Positions 27,230 to 37,751 of a stretch of 64,000 nucleotides of DNA are shown in pieces. Position 1 is the stretch's first letter. Every line of letters begins with the position of its first letter. A program made the position numbers and the translations under genes. Origin of the DNA: an uncultured Bacteroidota bacterium (GTDB taxonomy: Bacteria; Bacteroidota; Bacteroidia; Chitinophagales; Chitinophagaceae); NCBI GenBank assembly GCA_903851465.1, contig CAINOI010000013.1, positions 1 through 64,000 of the forward strand, written 5' to 3'. Below the pieces are notes generated by a model. It had not been told where the DNA came from and ran no database searches. It saw nothing but the letters and a program-made list of their open reading frames with translations.

Positions 27230-29038
27230 ATGGAGAAAGAGCAGTTTAAGAAAATACAATCTAGCATTCCGCAAGAGCCCGGCATTTATCAATATTTTGA
27301 TGATAAAGGCAAACTATTGTATGTTGGTAAAGCAAAGCATTTGAGGCACCGAGTGAGCTCTTATTTTCTATCCAACCAACACAATTTAAAAACGATTGAA
27401 CTAGTTCAGCGTATAGCCGAGATCAAATTCACTATCGTCAACTCAGAACACGATGCTTTTATTTTAGAGAATGAGCTCATTAAGAACTATCAGCCCAAAT
27501 ACAATATTAATTTAAAAGACGACAAAACATACCCTTATATCGTTATTAAAAATGAAGCTTTCCCTAGGGTGTTTTTAACCAGGCGAAAATTTAAAGACGG
27601 TTCTACCTATATTGGCCCATTCACGCATGTATTTGCTGTTCGTGAATTGATCAACCATATTAAAGAAACCATCCCATTAAGAACTTGTACTTTACCGCTA
27701 ACCCCAAAAAATATTCAACAAGGTAAATTTAAAGTCTGCCTAGAATACCATTTAGGCAATTGTAAGGGACCTTGTCAAAACTTTCAAACAGCCGAAGACT
27801 ATGGCAAATCAATAGATCAGGTAAAGTATTTATTGAAAGGGAATGTAAAACCATTGGTGCAAAATTTAAAAGAGACCATGCAGGCAGAAGCTGCAGCGCT
27901 TGCTTTTGAAAAAGCCAACGCGACTAAGAAAAAAATAGATGAGCTAGAAAGATACCAGACCAAATCAGAAATTCTAACAAAGCAGCAAGAAGCCATGGAT
28001 GTATTTAGTATCGCCATGGAGGAAGATCAAGCTTATGTCAATTACCTTATGCTACAAGAAGGCCGTATTGTTCAAACACATATGTTACCTCTTAGTATTC
28101 CATTAGAAGAAACAAAGGAAACAGTGCTTGCATTTGCTATTCATTATTTTAGGAGTCAACTTGAGTCCGAAGCCAAAGAAATTGTTGTCCATATTGAACC
28201 CGATGAAAAAGAACAAGGTGTTAAATATACTGTTCCAAAGCTGGGTGAGAAATTGCATTTATTAGCCCTCTCACAAAAAAATGTAGACTATGCGTTAAAG
28301 GATTGGAAGCATCGTCAAGCTTTAGTGAAAGTAAGCGAGGTTGCTCCAGTGAATGAAGTATTGATTGAATTAAAGCAATTGCTCTCCTTACCTGTGGTTC
28401 CAAACCATATTGAATGTTTTGACAACTCTAATATTCAGGGTGCTTATCCAGTATCTGCGATGGTCTGTTTTAAAAACGGTATACCTAGTAAATCAGATTA
28501 TCGCAAATTCAATATTAAAACAGTGGTGGGTATCAATGACTTTGCAAGCATGCATGAAACTGTTTTAAGACGCTACAGCTCGGTCTTGCAAAAAAAGCAT
28601 CCGCTTCCACAGCTCATCATCATCGATGGCGGTAAAGGGCAATTAAATGCTGCATTAGATGCATTAAAAGAACTAGGTATTCAAGATAAAGTGACGACAG
28701 TAGGCTTGGCTAAAAATATAGAAGAATTGTTTTTCCCAAGAGATAGTCGTTCTATTTTATTAAACTGGAATAGCGCAGCCCACAACCTGGTTCGAAATAT
28801 CAGGGACGAAGTGCACCGTTTTGGTATCACCTTCCATAGAGCACAAAGATCTAAAGGTGCATTGGAAAATAGTTTGGACCATATCGAAGGCATTGGACCA
28901 AAAACAAAAGAGACCCTATTAACTTACTTTAAATCGGTCAGTAAAATAAAAACTGCCAATCCCAGTACATTAACTGAACTGATTGGGGCAGCAAAAACAA
29001 AAATTCTAATTGCTGCTTTTGAAAAAGAAAAGCCATAA
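27230..29038 (+). CDS. uvrC: Excinuclease ABC subunit C
   Basis: UvrC makes both incisions around a DNA lesion marked by UvrAB. The 602 residues show the GIY-YIG nuclease (GIYQYFDDKGKLLYVGKAKHL), a Cys-rich patch (RTCTL, KVCLEYHLGNCKGPC), a UVR region, the RNase H-like second nuclease (ECFDNSNIQGAYPVSAMV, IIIDGGKGQL) and C-terminal helix-hairpin-helix (IEGIGPKTKETLL). It is complete and of standard length, followed by a strong bidirectional terminator. Confidence 0.97.
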   Translation: MEKEQFKKIQSSIPQEPGIYQYFDDKGKLLYVGKAKHLRHRVSSYFLSNQHNLKTIELVQRIAEIKFTIVNSEHDAFILENELIKNYQPKYNINLKDDKTYPYIVIKNEAFPRVFLTRRKFKDGSTYIGPFTHVFAVRELINHIKETIPLRTCTLPLTPKNIQQGKFKVCLEYHLGNCKGPCQNFQTAEDYGKSIDQVKYLLKGNVKPLVQNLKETMQAEAAALAFEKANATKKKIDELERYQTKSEILTKQQEAMDVFSIAMEEDQAYVNYLMLQEGRIVQTHMLPLSIPLEETKETVLAFAIHYFRSQLESEAKEIVVHIEPDEKEQGVKYTVPKLGEKLHLLALSQKNVDYALKDWKHRQALVKVSEVAPVNEVLIELKQLLSLPVVPNHIECFDNSNIQGAYPVSAMVCFKNGIPSKSDYRKFNIKTVVGINDFASMHETVLRRYSSVLQKKHPLPQLIIIDGGKGQLNAALDALKELGIQDKVTTVGLAKNIEELFFPRDSRSILLNWNSAAHNLVRNIRDEVHRFGITFHRAQRSKGALENSLDHIEGIGPKTKETLLTYFKSVSKIKTANPSTLTELIGAAKTKILIAAFEKEKP

Positions 29039-29070
29039 ATATTGAGTCGTCATTTCAACGGGGCGCTAAT

Positions 29071-29102
29071 AAAAAATGCGACATCTTGATGTCGCATTTT
29101 TT
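29071..29102. terminator. Bidirectional terminator between uvrC and gldN
   Basis: A perfect 15-bp inverted repeat (AAAAAATGCGACATC and its complement) with a 2-nt loop lies 32 nt after uvrC and 18 nt after gldN on the other strand. The A- and T-runs flanking a GC-rich core suit both directions. Confidence 0.9.
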
Positions 29103-29119
29103 ATTTCAATTCTTTTGAA

Positions 29120-30181
29120 CTAGTATACCCAACGGTCTTGTTCAAAGTCAAATATTTTTTGTTTGATTTTATCCCCTTCTTGTAATCTTTTGATTGGGTC
29201 TTTGAATAAAGCATTCAGCATTTTGTCATTGTAGTTATCTAAGGTAGACTTTACAACATATCCATTAAAATAACGACTTTCAAATAGTTCCTCCCATGTA
29301 ATACGGCTAGAGATATTTCTTGGATTATACACTTCCGCTTTTGCAAGACTTGTTCTTAATTCTGGATAGTAAATCCAAAATAATGGACGCTTCACTACCT
29401 TATTGTTTATCTGAATTGCAGCAATTGGAGCAATGCCAATTATTCTGCTATACATTCTACTTGTCTTACTATCAAAGATCCATTGTTCCTTTAATCTAAA
29501 AGTATAAATAGAATCTGGATTAGGGGCTAAATTGGTATTGTATATGATACTTGTATCGTACACATTGGGATCCAATACATTTTGAACCAACTGTGTATCT
29601 AAACTTCCTTTTAATGAAGCATTCACCTCGTCTAAACTCATTGGTGTCGTAAATCGATCATCTACGGTTGAAAAAGGAACGACGCCGTCTTTCTCAATTG
29701 CGCGTAATAATACGGCAAAGAAACGTTGGTCGCCATTTTCGTCATAGGATTGATACATGAATGTTCTGTTGATCTTTTCTCTTGCGTCAATTTCCTCCCA
29801 AACGAATTCACTAAATAAGGCATCTTCCTCTCTTAAGTTTTCGTAAGGCAAAGGCAATCTTTCTTTCACCCCTTTTCTTGAATTGGTTTCAGAAAAGAAT
29901 GCATACCCATTTCTTAAACTTCTTTTATTATTAGCATTGAAACCCCCAACCACTGTAGTATCAATATTTTTAGTAGGCTTTACGTCAGAAATCGTTGGCG
30001 CTGCCACTACTTGATTGTTAGTTACAGGCTTAGTTACAGGTTTTGCGATCACTGTATCTTTAGTCGCTGCAGTAGTTGGAGTTGTTTTCTTTTTTGCACC
30101 ATAAGAAAACTGCGCATTTGCAGAAAAAGTCATTGCCAAAGAGGCAAGAACGATGCAGCTTGTTTTCATTGTTATTTTCAT
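29120..30181 (-). CDS. gldN: Type IX secretion/gliding protein GldN
   Basis: GldN (PorN) pairs with the GldK lipoprotein in the periplasmic ring of the type IX secretion system. The 353 residues begin with a signal peptide (MKTSCIVLASLAMTFSANAQ, from residue 5). A Thr/Pro/Lys-rich linker follows, and then the GldN domain (EEDALFSEFVWEEIDAREKINRTF, WIFDSKTSRMYSRIIGIAP, RPLFWIYYPELR). The start may be either of two Met, four residues apart. It is the last gene of gldK-L-M-N, 55 nt after gldM. Confidence 0.95.
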   Translation of the reverse strand: MKITMKTSCIVLASLAMTFSANAQFSYGAKKKTTPTTAATKDTVIAKPVTKPVTNNQVVAAPTISDVKPTKNIDTTVVGGFNANNKRSLRNGYAFFSETNSRKGVKERLPLPYENLREEDALFSEFVWEEIDAREKINRTFMYQSYDENGDQRFFAVLLRAIEKDGVVPFSTVDDRFTTPMSLDEVNASLKGSLDTQLVQNVLDPNVYDTSIIYNTNLAPNPDSIYTFRLKEQWIFDSKTSRMYSRIIGIAPIAAIQINNKVVKRPLFWIYYPELRTSLAKAEVYNPRNISSRITWEELFESRYFNGYVVKSTLDNYNDKMLNALFKDPIKRLQEGDKIKQKIFDFEQDRWVY

Positions 30182-30236
30182 AAATACCCTTTTATTAATT
30201 TCAAATCTACTTTGTCTTTTACTTTGATAGAATAGC

Positions 30237-31787
30237 CTATTGTAAAATAAAAGTAATTGTTTGATCTAATTTTCTTGATCCACCACCTGGCTCTGACACT
30301 TTAATTTCTCCAATAGTTACTGTAGTCCCTGGTTGACATTTTTTTATCAATGAAGCTGCACCACCTGAAAAAGCTGGGCCATTTACTTCTGCAAAATCAG
30401 GCTCATCAAACCCTTTACCAGTTGCGATTACGATATAAGAAAGCACATTGAATTTGACACCCTCAAAAACAAAGTCTCTTAAATCTGCAATCACCCCGCC
30501 CTGTGCTCTAAATTTAGCAGCAGCCATATTGCCTCCTGCACTTCCTCCCACAATTGCAATTGGATCTGGAATTCTTTTTACAGGGATATTTAATTTTTGT
30601 GTTTGCTTGCCATCATTGACATTCACTACAGCAGTTCCAGTTTGAGTACAAGTCACTATATATTGTCCAGAACCTGCTTTTCTAATATTCGCACCTGCCC
30701 CTTCAACCGTTACATTAATTTTTTCGCCTCCGCCTCCACCAGTGATACTTAATGGGTTTTCTAAACCCTTATAAAATACCCTTGTTTTATCTGTAGACAC
30801 CACTAAACCAGAAGGTGTACCGACTGTATATTGTACTTCTTTTTCAACCACTGCAGTCTCTCCATTTGGCTTTAAAAAAGAAATACGAACACGCTTTCTT
30901 TGAATGCCTGGTGTCGCTCCAGCTACAGATTTATACATTGCAGATCCATCTGCACCCACAGGCACAACTACGCCATCGATAGAGATGGTTGGTTTTGCTG
31001 CACTACTAAATGCACCTACACCTGCAGTGATCACCAATTCTTCGCCAGACATTAAGTACTGTGAATTAGATGCTGCAAATGCATTGAACTGGTCGTATAC
31101 CAATTCCACTTCTCCAATTTCTTTATGACAATACTCTACTACTTGTGCTTCTGTATTGCGGATATCGTTTTGAAACTTAGTTAAAATTGTTATCGCTGCA
31201 ATTGTTGGCGTCATATTGAAATAAGCATAAGCCCAATCATTTTTCGCAGCTAGATTATTAGAAGTTGGAATCGTTAAATCTAAGGATACGGTTGGAATGA
31301 CATCTTTTGCAATGGCAGGATCTATTGCAGCTAAATCTTGTTTGAATTGTTTTAGTTTATTAAAAAGTTCTTGTCCTTTTGATAAACCTGATTTATTATT
31401 TAGAAATAACCTTGTGGTGGCCTCTAAATCATCTTCATTAAATTTTTCTTTACCCTCTTTAATTTCTAACCCAGACTCTTCTTTTAAAGCTAATTTCAAC
31501 GATTCCACATAGGCAAACATTTCGTCTGACATTGTTTTTGCTTTATTGGCTTTAGGCGCCCAAATTGCCGCTTTTTCGGCCGTCTTTGGATCATTTAATT
31601 TTGCCTTTAAAGAGGTATAGATATCCTCATTCTTTTTTTGAATAATCACATTCGCATTCGTCAAACTTTGATCAATAGTTTTGAATGCGTTTAAGATTTC
31701 GCTTGATACATTCAATGCCAAGAGCGCAGTCAACACCAAGTACATGATGTTAATCATTTTCTGCCTTGGTTCTTTAGGTAACGACAT
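30237..31787 (-). CDS. gldM: Type IX secretion/gliding motor protein GldM
   Basis: GldM is the periplasm-spanning rotor partner of GldL. The 516 residues begin with a short cytosolic lead and one membrane helix (KMINIMYLVLTALLALNVS), then stacked periplasmic domains. Arg8, Tyr16 and Glu30 appear to match residues needed for motor function in Flavobacterium GldM, offset by one. The C-terminal domain that meets GldK/N is complete. It lies 54 nt after gldL. Confidence 0.95.
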   Translation of the reverse strand: MSLPKEPRQKMINIMYLVLTALLALNVSSEILNAFKTIDQSLTNANVIIQKKNEDIYTSLKAKLNDPKTAEKAAIWAPKANKAKTMSDEMFAYVESLKLALKEESGLEIKEGKEKFNEDDLEATTRLFLNNKSGLSKGQELFNKLKQFKQDLAAIDPAIAKDVIPTVSLDLTIPTSNNLAAKNDWAYAYFNMTPTIAAITILTKFQNDIRNTEAQVVEYCHKEIGEVELVYDQFNAFAASNSQYLMSGEELVITAGVGAFSSAAKPTISIDGVVVPVGADGSAMYKSVAGATPGIQRKRVRISFLKPNGETAVVEKEVQYTVGTPSGLVVSTDKTRVFYKGLENPLSITGGGGGEKINVTVEGAGANIRKAGSGQYIVTCTQTGTAVVNVNDGKQTQKLNIPVKRIPDPIAIVGGSAGGNMAAAKFRAQGGVIADLRDFVFEGVKFNVLSYIVIATGKGFDEPDFAEVNGPAFSGGAASLIKKCQPGTTVTIGEIKVSEPGGGSRKLDQTITFILQ

Positions 31788-31841
31788 TTACGCTATATTT
31801 TATTAAGTGAATTAAAATTTAAGTCAATAGCAACCTTGCTA

Positions 31842-32378
31842 TTATTTTCCTTGCATTGCATTTATCATCTTGCTATACACTTGATTCAACTGAGTTAAGT
31901 TATCTGCTAACTGAGTCATTTGCTCTTTTGTTCTTGCTGCTTCAGTTACAGTAGAACTCATTGCTGTAGACATGTCCTTTAGACTACCATAAAAATGATT
32001 CATCTCTTCGATTGTCTTACTCATTGATAAAAACTGATTGTTCAAGTTTTTTAATCCCTCAGTGGAGCTATTGATTGTACCTAAATTATTAGACACATCT
32101 TGTACTGTTTTTTGAACACTATTTAACGCATGCACTAATTCAGTTGCATCTACTTTTCCACCACCCATTGCGCCACCGCCATGATCCACTGGCGGAGGAG
32201 GAAGGAAAGCATATATTACAAATATTGCAGCTTCTGTTGTTAAACCCACAATCAACGCCCAATCTGCCCATGATAAATGGATGATTTTTGCCATTGCTCC
32301 AATGATTACCACTGCGGCACCTAAAGAGATAACGACGTTTACGATTTTATTTGTTTTTTCTGAAATTGTCTTTGCCAT
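31842..32378 (-). CDS. gldL: Type IX secretion/gliding motor protein GldL
   Basis: GldL forms the inner-membrane proton-driven stator. The 178 residues have two helices near the N-terminus (about 12-30 and 38-57) and the glutamate Glu49 in LTTEAAIFVIY, at the number reported as essential in Flavobacterium. The cytosolic part (about 60-178) is shorter than in flavobacterial GldL, with a Gly-rich linker (HGGGAMGGG) and helices that look coiled-coil. It lies 49 nt after gldK. Confidence 0.94.
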   Translation of the reverse strand: MAKTISEKTNKIVNVVISLGAAVVIIGAMAKIIHLSWADWALIVGLTTEAAIFVIYAFLPPPPVDHGGGAMGGGKVDATELVHALNSVQKTVQDVSNNLGTINSSTEGLKNLNNQFLSMSKTIEEMNHFYGSLKDMSTAMSSTVTEAARTKEQMTQLADNLTQLNQVYSKMINAMQGK

Positions 32379-32427
32379 TAGAAAGATTTATTAAATTAAT
32401 AGTTTGTTACTTGTTTGAATTCGATTT

Positions 32428-33720
32428 TTAATTCACTCTTGGAGCCATTGAAAGCACACATCTAAATCCGATATAAGATTTTGCAGTGTCTTGGTATTCA
32501 TAATTGCGTGAACTCACTTGGCAATTGTATGCAATGTCTTTCCAAGATCCACCTCTGATGACTTTTCTTTTCATCAATATAGGATCAGTATCTTTTGCAT
32601 TGTATTGCACATCTGGACTAAAATCTCCAATAAAGTTATAGCCGCCCTCATAGTAAACAGAACCTGTCCATTCTGCCACATTACCTGCCATATCAAATAA
32701 CCTGAAATCATTTTCGGTATAGGCTTTCACTTTAGTCGTATAGATATTATCATTCTTCGCATCTCCACCAAAATAATCCCCTCTTCCTGGTTTAAAATTG
32801 GCTAACAAACGGCCTTCTTTTGTTCTAGTATAGGGAGAGCCCCATGGATACATTGCATTTGATTTGGAATTGCCTCTTGCAGCATATTCCCATTCAGCTT
32901 CTGTTGGTAATCGATAAATCCCATCAATTTTTTGATCATTTCTTCCAGGTTTTCCCGCATAATAATCACTATTATTAGTTCTCCAATGTGTGAAAGCCAC
33001 TGCTTGTTTCCAAGTCACACCTACCACGGGATATTCATTGTATGCTGCATGACTAAAATACAATCTAGTCAATGGTTCGTTGTAAGAATAGGAGAAATCG
33101 CGCATCCATACCAATGTATCAGGATACACATTTTGATTGACTGTGATTAAGTAATCGCCAAGGGATTGCTCTAATCCTTTAGAAGCTTTTGCTGCCGCTT
33201 TTAAATCGACAAAAGAATATTTATAAACCAATTTGTTAGGATCTATTTCAATCTTTCCTTGAATGCGATTGTCTGGGCTTAATAAAAGTTCATTCAATTT
33301 TTCTAAAACAGCTCTACTATTTTGATTGATTTTTAATGCTCTAGCCCAATCCACGCGAATTGTATCTTCGTTTTGATTAATACCTCCTCCATAAATCGCC
33401 AAATATTTCAATGAATCTGCTACATACTTAACAAATCTTCGGTACTGTTCGTTGGTCACCTCTGTTCTATCCATCCAAAAACTCTGTACCGATACTAATT
33501 TCTTACGATTGACCATCGATAAGTCCATTTGTTCATCACTTGCACCCATATAAAAAGAGCCACTTGGTATTAATACCGTCTGAGGATCTAGTCGGTTGGA
33601 ATTGATATTGCGTTTGCCTTTTTTTGGAGGTGCAAAGGCAATCACAGCAAGTGATAATATCAAAATGCTCAAGGCTGCAATGGGGAAATTGAGCCTATTA
33701 TTTTTTAAAAATGGTACCAT
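32428..33720 (-). CDS. gldK: Type IX secretion/gliding protein GldK
   Basis: GldK (PorK) forms the outer-membrane-associated ring with GldN. The 430 residues contain a formylglycine-generating-enzyme/sulfatase-modifying fold (IPSGSFYMGASDEQ, WMDRTEVTNEQYRRFV, YRLPTEAEWEYAARG, MAGNVAEWTGS, VIRGGSW). The N-terminus has a membrane helix (FPIAALSILILSLAVIAFAPPKKGKRN), but I see no lipobox cysteine, although GldK is classically a lipoprotein. The gene leads the gldKLMN operon. gldJ and the rest of the T9SS are not in the window. Confidence 0.94.
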   Translation of the reverse strand: MVPFLKNNRLNFPIAALSILILSLAVIAFAPPKKGKRNINSNRLDPQTVLIPSGSFYMGASDEQMDLSMVNRKKLVSVQSFWMDRTEVTNEQYRRFVKYVADSLKYLAIYGGGINQNEDTIRVDWARALKINQNSRAVLEKLNELLLSPDNRIQGKIEIDPNKLVYKYSFVDLKAAAKASKGLEQSLGDYLITVNQNVYPDTLVWMRDFSYSYNEPLTRLYFSHAAYNEYPVVGVTWKQAVAFTHWRTNNSDYYAGKPGRNDQKIDGIYRLPTEAEWEYAARGNSKSNAMYPWGSPYTRTKEGRLLANFKPGRGDYFGGDAKNDNIYTTKVKAYTENDFRLFDMAGNVAEWTGSVYYEGGYNFIGDFSPDVQYNAKDTDPILMKRKVIRGGSWKDIAYNCQVSSRNYEYQDTAKSYIGFRCVLSMAPRVN

Positions 33721-33856
33721 ATAATTTAAAAACGATTTTTTTTACAAAAAATTACATTCAAGGGGTAAAATAAGCAGATTGTTTTAACGCTATTTTTAAA
33801 CCTGAATGAATTGATTTTCATCACTATTTAGAAGATGCAAATTAAGACATTAGTTG

Positions 33857-35875
33857 TTAGATATTTGCTAAAATCAGGTTGATATGAGGCTTGGGCTGGG
33901 AGCAGGTCTTGTTTTTACATATAAAATACTGATTATCAATACATTTTTTGTCTTTTAAGAGTGGGATTCGGTCTTCCTCAACCTGACTCATAATGCGTAT
34001 TGAATGGGGCAAAAAGACAGCGTTTAAAGTAGGCAAGCTTTCATAGACAGTGGGACCTACCCCAACCAATTCTATCATCCCAGTGGACATTTGGAAAAAA
34101 CTTTGGGCCCAACAGCCAAAAGAGTTTGGATATTGAAGTAAAGATGGTCGCATAGAATGGATCATGTTTTCGGCATGCAAAGTCCATTGATCAAGATCAA
34201 AAACATGGCCTAGATAATATAAACTTGAACAAATGAGTGCATTGCCACTTGGCTGAGCACCATCATACTGCTCTTTTTTTCGGATGATAACATCCTTTTG
34301 ATAAACTGCGGTATAATAAAAATAAAGTCCTTCTTCGTCTATGAAATTAACAAGCACATAGTCCATCCACTTTTTTGCTTGAATCAAATAACCGGTATTG
34401 CCTGTGATTTCTTGAAGTTGTATATACGCTTGAATCAAATTGGCATAGTCATCCAAAAATGCAGCCGTTTTTGGGATACCATTTGCACTACTATGATAAA
34501 AATAATGTGCATTAGTGTGGTACAAATTTTGTTCCAACCATTGAATAGATTCAATCGCAGCATCTTTGTATTGGTTGTTCCCTGTGGCGCTGTACATTTT
34601 ACAAAAACCAACAATACACATTGCGTTCCAACTCAATATTATTTTATGGTCTAAAGCTGGACGAATTCGAACTGCACGGACATCAAATAATTTTTTAAGC
34701 GCTTTTTGCCAAGCAGGTTCCCATTCTTTTTCAATGTCACTTTGTGTCCAAAGAATATTGGTATGCTCCCAATTGCCGTTTGGAGTAACTTGATAATAGG
34801 CGACAAAATCATCAAAGATGGTAGGATCGATGACTGCTTTCAATTCGTCGTAGGACCAAGTATAAAACTTGCCTTCAACCCCTTCTGAATCGGCATCTAA
34901 TGCGGCATAGTAGCCCCCTGCTCCATTGTATAACTCTCTCTGTAAAAATTCAAATGTGGCCTGGATTACATTTAAGTAAATTGGCTTTTTTGTAATCTGA
35001 TAGGCTTCGGCTAATACACCCAAAATTAACGCATTGTCGTACAGCATTTTTTCAAAATGTGGCGCCTGCCACATGGCATCCACACTGTATCTCGAAAATC
35101 CACCACCAAGATGGTCATAAATACCTCCTTGTATCATTTTATCAATAGACCTGATAGCATGTACCACGGAAGCCTGATCTTTATTTTGAAAATAATTTCG
35201 AAATAAAACTTGTATAGCAAATGTTTGTGGAAATTTTGGTGCTGCACCAAATCCACCCCATTGTGTATCTGCATTTTGCAACATCTTTTGAGCAAGTAAT
35301 TGGAATGCTTCATTCGTAGCAACAGCTTCGACCTCTTGACTTTGCAATGCTTTGATATTGCTTTGTAAGAGATGCTGTGTTAAATGCGTTGCTTGTTCTA
35401 TTAGTTTATCACGGTTGTTGTCAAAAGCAGCTTGTACCCCTTTTAAAACATCCATCCATGATGCACGATTTTGCATGGCATTTGGCGGGAAATAAGTACC
35501 TCCATAAAAAGGCTGCCCATTGGGTAACAAAAATATATTCAATGGCCAACCACCTGAACCAGTCATCGCCTGCAATGCATCCATGTAAATATGATCAACA
35601 TCGGGCCGTTCTTCTCGGTCTACTTTGATATTGATAAAATGCGTGTTCATGTAATTAGCGACTGCTTCATCCTCAAAACTCTCTCGTTCCATGACATGAC
35701 ACCAATGACATGCAGCATACCCAATACTTAGTAAAATAGGTTTATCTAAAGCGGTAGCTGTTGCGAATAAGTTTTCCGACCAAGGCTTCCATTGCACTGG
35801 ATTGTGTGCGTGTTGTAATAAATAGGGACTTGTTTCTTTACTTAGATCGTTCGTAAACTTTGTATTGGCACTCAT
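33857..35875 (-). CDS. DUF255/YyaL-type thioredoxin-domain protein
   Basis: The start is placed at ATG 35875 ([32 protein letters not shown], 672 aa); the ORF-track TTG start adds three residues. The N-terminal thioredoxin-like domain has the motif [14 protein letters not shown]. The rest is an (alpha/alpha)6 barrel like N-acylglucosamine epimerases ([50 protein letters not shown]). This family is widespread (human SPATA20) with no settled reaction. It ends a likely operon after the HemD-like and DUF4271 genes. Confidence 0.92.
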   Translation of the reverse strand: MSANTKFTNDLSKETSPYLLQHAHNPVQWKPWSENLFATATALDKPILLSIGYAACHWCHVMERESFEDEAVANYMNTHFINIKVDREERPDVDHIYMDALQAMTGSGGWPLNIFLLPNGQPFYGGTYFPPNAMQNRASWMDVLKGVQAAFDNNRDKLIEQATHLTQHLLQSNIKALQSQEVEAVATNEAFQLLAQKMLQNADTQWGGFGAAPKFPQTFAIQVLFRNYFQNKDQASVVHAIRSIDKMIQGGIYDHLGGGFSRYSVDAMWQAPHFEKMLYDNALILGVLAEAYQITKKPIYLNVIQATFEFLQRELYNGAGGYYAALDADSEGVEGKFYTWSYDELKAVIDPTIFDDFVAYYQVTPNGNWEHTNILWTQSDIEKEWEPAWQKALKKLFDVRAVRIRPALDHKIILSWNAMCIVGFCKMYSATGNNQYKDAAIESIQWLEQNLYHTNAHYFYHSSANGIPKTAAFLDDYANLIQAYIQLQEITGNTGYLIQAKKWMDYVLVNFIDEEGLYFYYTAVYQKDVIIRKKEQYDGAQPSGNALICSSLYYLGHVFDLDQWTLHAENMIHSMRPSLLQYPNSFGCWAQSFFQMSTGMIELVGVGPTVYESLPTLNAVFLPHSIRIMSQVEEDRIPLLKDKKCIDNQYFICKNKTCSQPKPHINLILANI

Positions 35876-35890
35876 AGCGTGCAAATTAGT

Positions 35891-36694
35891 TTATTTCTTT
35901 TTAGATGTTTGTGCTAAAAACTGATCAAGACCAGCGAACATACTAGACACTTGAGGACTAGGTACTTTAATATGTAAATTCAAGCCAGCATCTTCGATTG
36001 CTTTGCAAGTATTGGAGCCAAACGCTGCTAGTGTAGTCCCATTTTGAATAAAACCCGGTTGATTGTCATACAGGCTCTTTAAACCACTTGGCGTAAACAA
36101 ACAAATGATATCAAAATCATGTTCTTTCAATAGTGGTTTTATATCACTACTTACAGATCGATACATATAAGCTAAGTCAAAAGAACAACCATGGTCTTTT
36201 AACCAATTCACAATTTCATTGTCTTGTTGGTTCTCGCTACATACATAAAGAAATTGTTCATTGGCTTTATGCTTATTCAATACATCAAATAGTTTTTTAT
36301 TGGACCCGTCAGCACCAAAAAATACTTTACGCTTTCTATACATGATAAACTTTTGCAAATACAATGCAACAGATTCAGTAATGCAGAAATATTTAGTGTC
36401 TTGACTAATGTTGATCTTTAATTCATCGCAAGTTCTAAAAAAATGATCAATCGCATTTTTGCTTGTAAAAATAACAGCAGAATAGGCAGGAATTTCAATT
36501 TTAGTTTTTCTAAATTCTTTAGCGCCAATTGGCTCCAATTCAATAAAAGGTTTAAAAAATAAAGTCACTTTGTACTTTCTTTCTAAATCAAAATAAGGTG
36601 ATTTTTCACTTTCAGGCTTCGCTTGTGAAATTAGAATTTTTTTAATGGTCTTAGTCGCAGTTGCCTTTTTTTCTACACTCATTTCTTTTGCCAT
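35891..36694 (-). CDS. Uroporphyrinogen-III synthase-like protein (HemD family)
   Basis: I use ATG 36694 (MAKEMSVEKKATATK, 267 aa), which avoids overlap with the upstream gene. After a basic lead the protein has the two-lobed HemD fold: KKILISQAKPE, SAVIFTSKNAIDHFF, FLYVCSENQQDNEIVNWL, FDIICLFTPSGLKSLY and TLAAFGSNTCKAIEDAGL. HemD closes the tetrapyrrole ring. Catalysis has not been tested for this divergent Bacteroidota form, so I leave the symbol blank. It lies 16 nt after the DUF4271 gene. Confidence 0.83.
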   Translation of the reverse strand: MAKEMSVEKKATATKTIKKILISQAKPESEKSPYFDLERKYKVTLFFKPFIELEPIGAKEFRKTKIEIPAYSAVIFTSKNAIDHFFRTCDELKINISQDTKYFCITESVALYLQKFIMYRKRKVFFGADGSNKKLFDVLNKHKANEQFLYVCSENQQDNEIVNWLKDHGCSFDLAYMYRSVSSDIKPLLKEHDFDIICLFTPSGLKSLYDNQPGFIQNGTTLAAFGSNTCKAIEDAGLNLHIKVPSPQVSSMFAGLDQFLAQTSKKK

Positions 36695-36710
36695 TTTAAA
36701 CTTTCTACAA

Positions 36711-37745
36711 TTAGTAAGTTCCTCCAAAATATTGTACTATCAATTTGTATAGAATCAATAGTGGTATTATTTCGAAAGCACAAAGGTAAAGAAAAAAATG
36801 AAAGGAAGAGACATGTAATTTGTTCCTAACAGATGTTAATGAAAATAGGTACCTATATAGTATCAAAAGGACCATTAATATGCCGGCACCCCCAATTGCA
36901 AATGGATGCAAAAATGGCTTAGCGAATGCCAAGATGCCAATGAAAGGTAAGAATAAGATACCTAGCACTTTGTTGATCATGAATACCACAAAAATATACG
37001 TCTGAACTAGTTCATTGGTATTAAAGATATAGCCTGCAATAGTTAAACAAATGTACTTTCCAACATACAATCCCAAGAAGAACAAACACATATATGAAAA
37101 ACCTTCCCAAAATTGAATAGGTAGTAAATGTCCATTAAAAATGATCAATGTAGCCATTAATGAAAAACTAATAATAAAGCCAATATTCATGATAAAAGAA
37201 GCCATGCTATTTTGCAAAAGCTGTTCTCTATTTTGCATCATCCTTAATGAGGATTGACTAAATTGACTAAACAATTTCGCAATATACTGTGGGGCAATTT
37301 GAATCAGAAATCCATATAAAAATACCAATGCAATAACCACATAAAAAAGTACATCTTTATCTGGCAACGAAAATTTTTGTTCAATCTTATACAATACATC
37401 CTCTGCATTGGATGAGGTTATCTTTTGATTGTATAACTGATATGCGTTCTTTTTTTTCGCGAAGAAATTGAGGTACAATTGTAGGACATTGAAACTACTA
37501 TCTTTTGGATCTCTTGGTATAGATTGTAAATACCAAGCATCGGCTTGAATAAATGTTTTTGGAATAACCGGCTTATACTGCACCCATAACGTGTCTTTGA
37601 CCAAGGTACTATCTTGTAGGGTTGAGGTAGTATCCCTTAAAAGCATTACAGTATCTTTTTGACTTGCTTGCTTCACAACGGTAAAGCTAGACAATACAAA
37701 TAGTCCAATGAAGGCAAATAAAAATTTCTTAAGCTGGGCTAACAT
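36711..37745 (-). CDS. DUF4271 membrane protein
   Basis: The start at ATG 37745 (MLAQLKKFLFAFIGLFVLSSFTVV, 344 aa) gives a good signal peptide and sits 6 nt after a TATTTTTG promoter box; the ORF-track start at 37787 is upstream of that box. A periplasmic stretch (about 30-125) precedes six or so membrane helices (VLFYVVIALVFLYGFLIQI onward). DUF4271 is a Bacteroidota family without known function; it often lies next to the HemD-like gene, as here. Confidence 0.82.
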   Translation of the reverse strand: MLAQLKKFLFAFIGLFVLSSFTVVKQASQKDTVMLLRDTTSTLQDSTLVKDTLWVQYKPVIPKTFIQADAWYLQSIPRDPKDSSFNVLQLYLNFFAKKKNAYQLYNQKITSSNAEDVLYKIEQKFSLPDKDVLFYVVIALVFLYGFLIQIAPQYIAKLFSQFSQSSLRMMQNREQLLQNSMASFIMNIGFIISFSLMATLIIFNGHLLPIQFWEGFSYMCLFFLGLYVGKYICLTIAGYIFNTNELVQTYIFVVFMINKVLGILFLPFIGILAFAKPFLHPFAIGGAGILMVLLILYRYLFSLTSVRNKLHVSSFHFFLYLCAFEIIPLLILYKLIVQYFGGTY

Positions 37746-37751
37746 CTGCTG

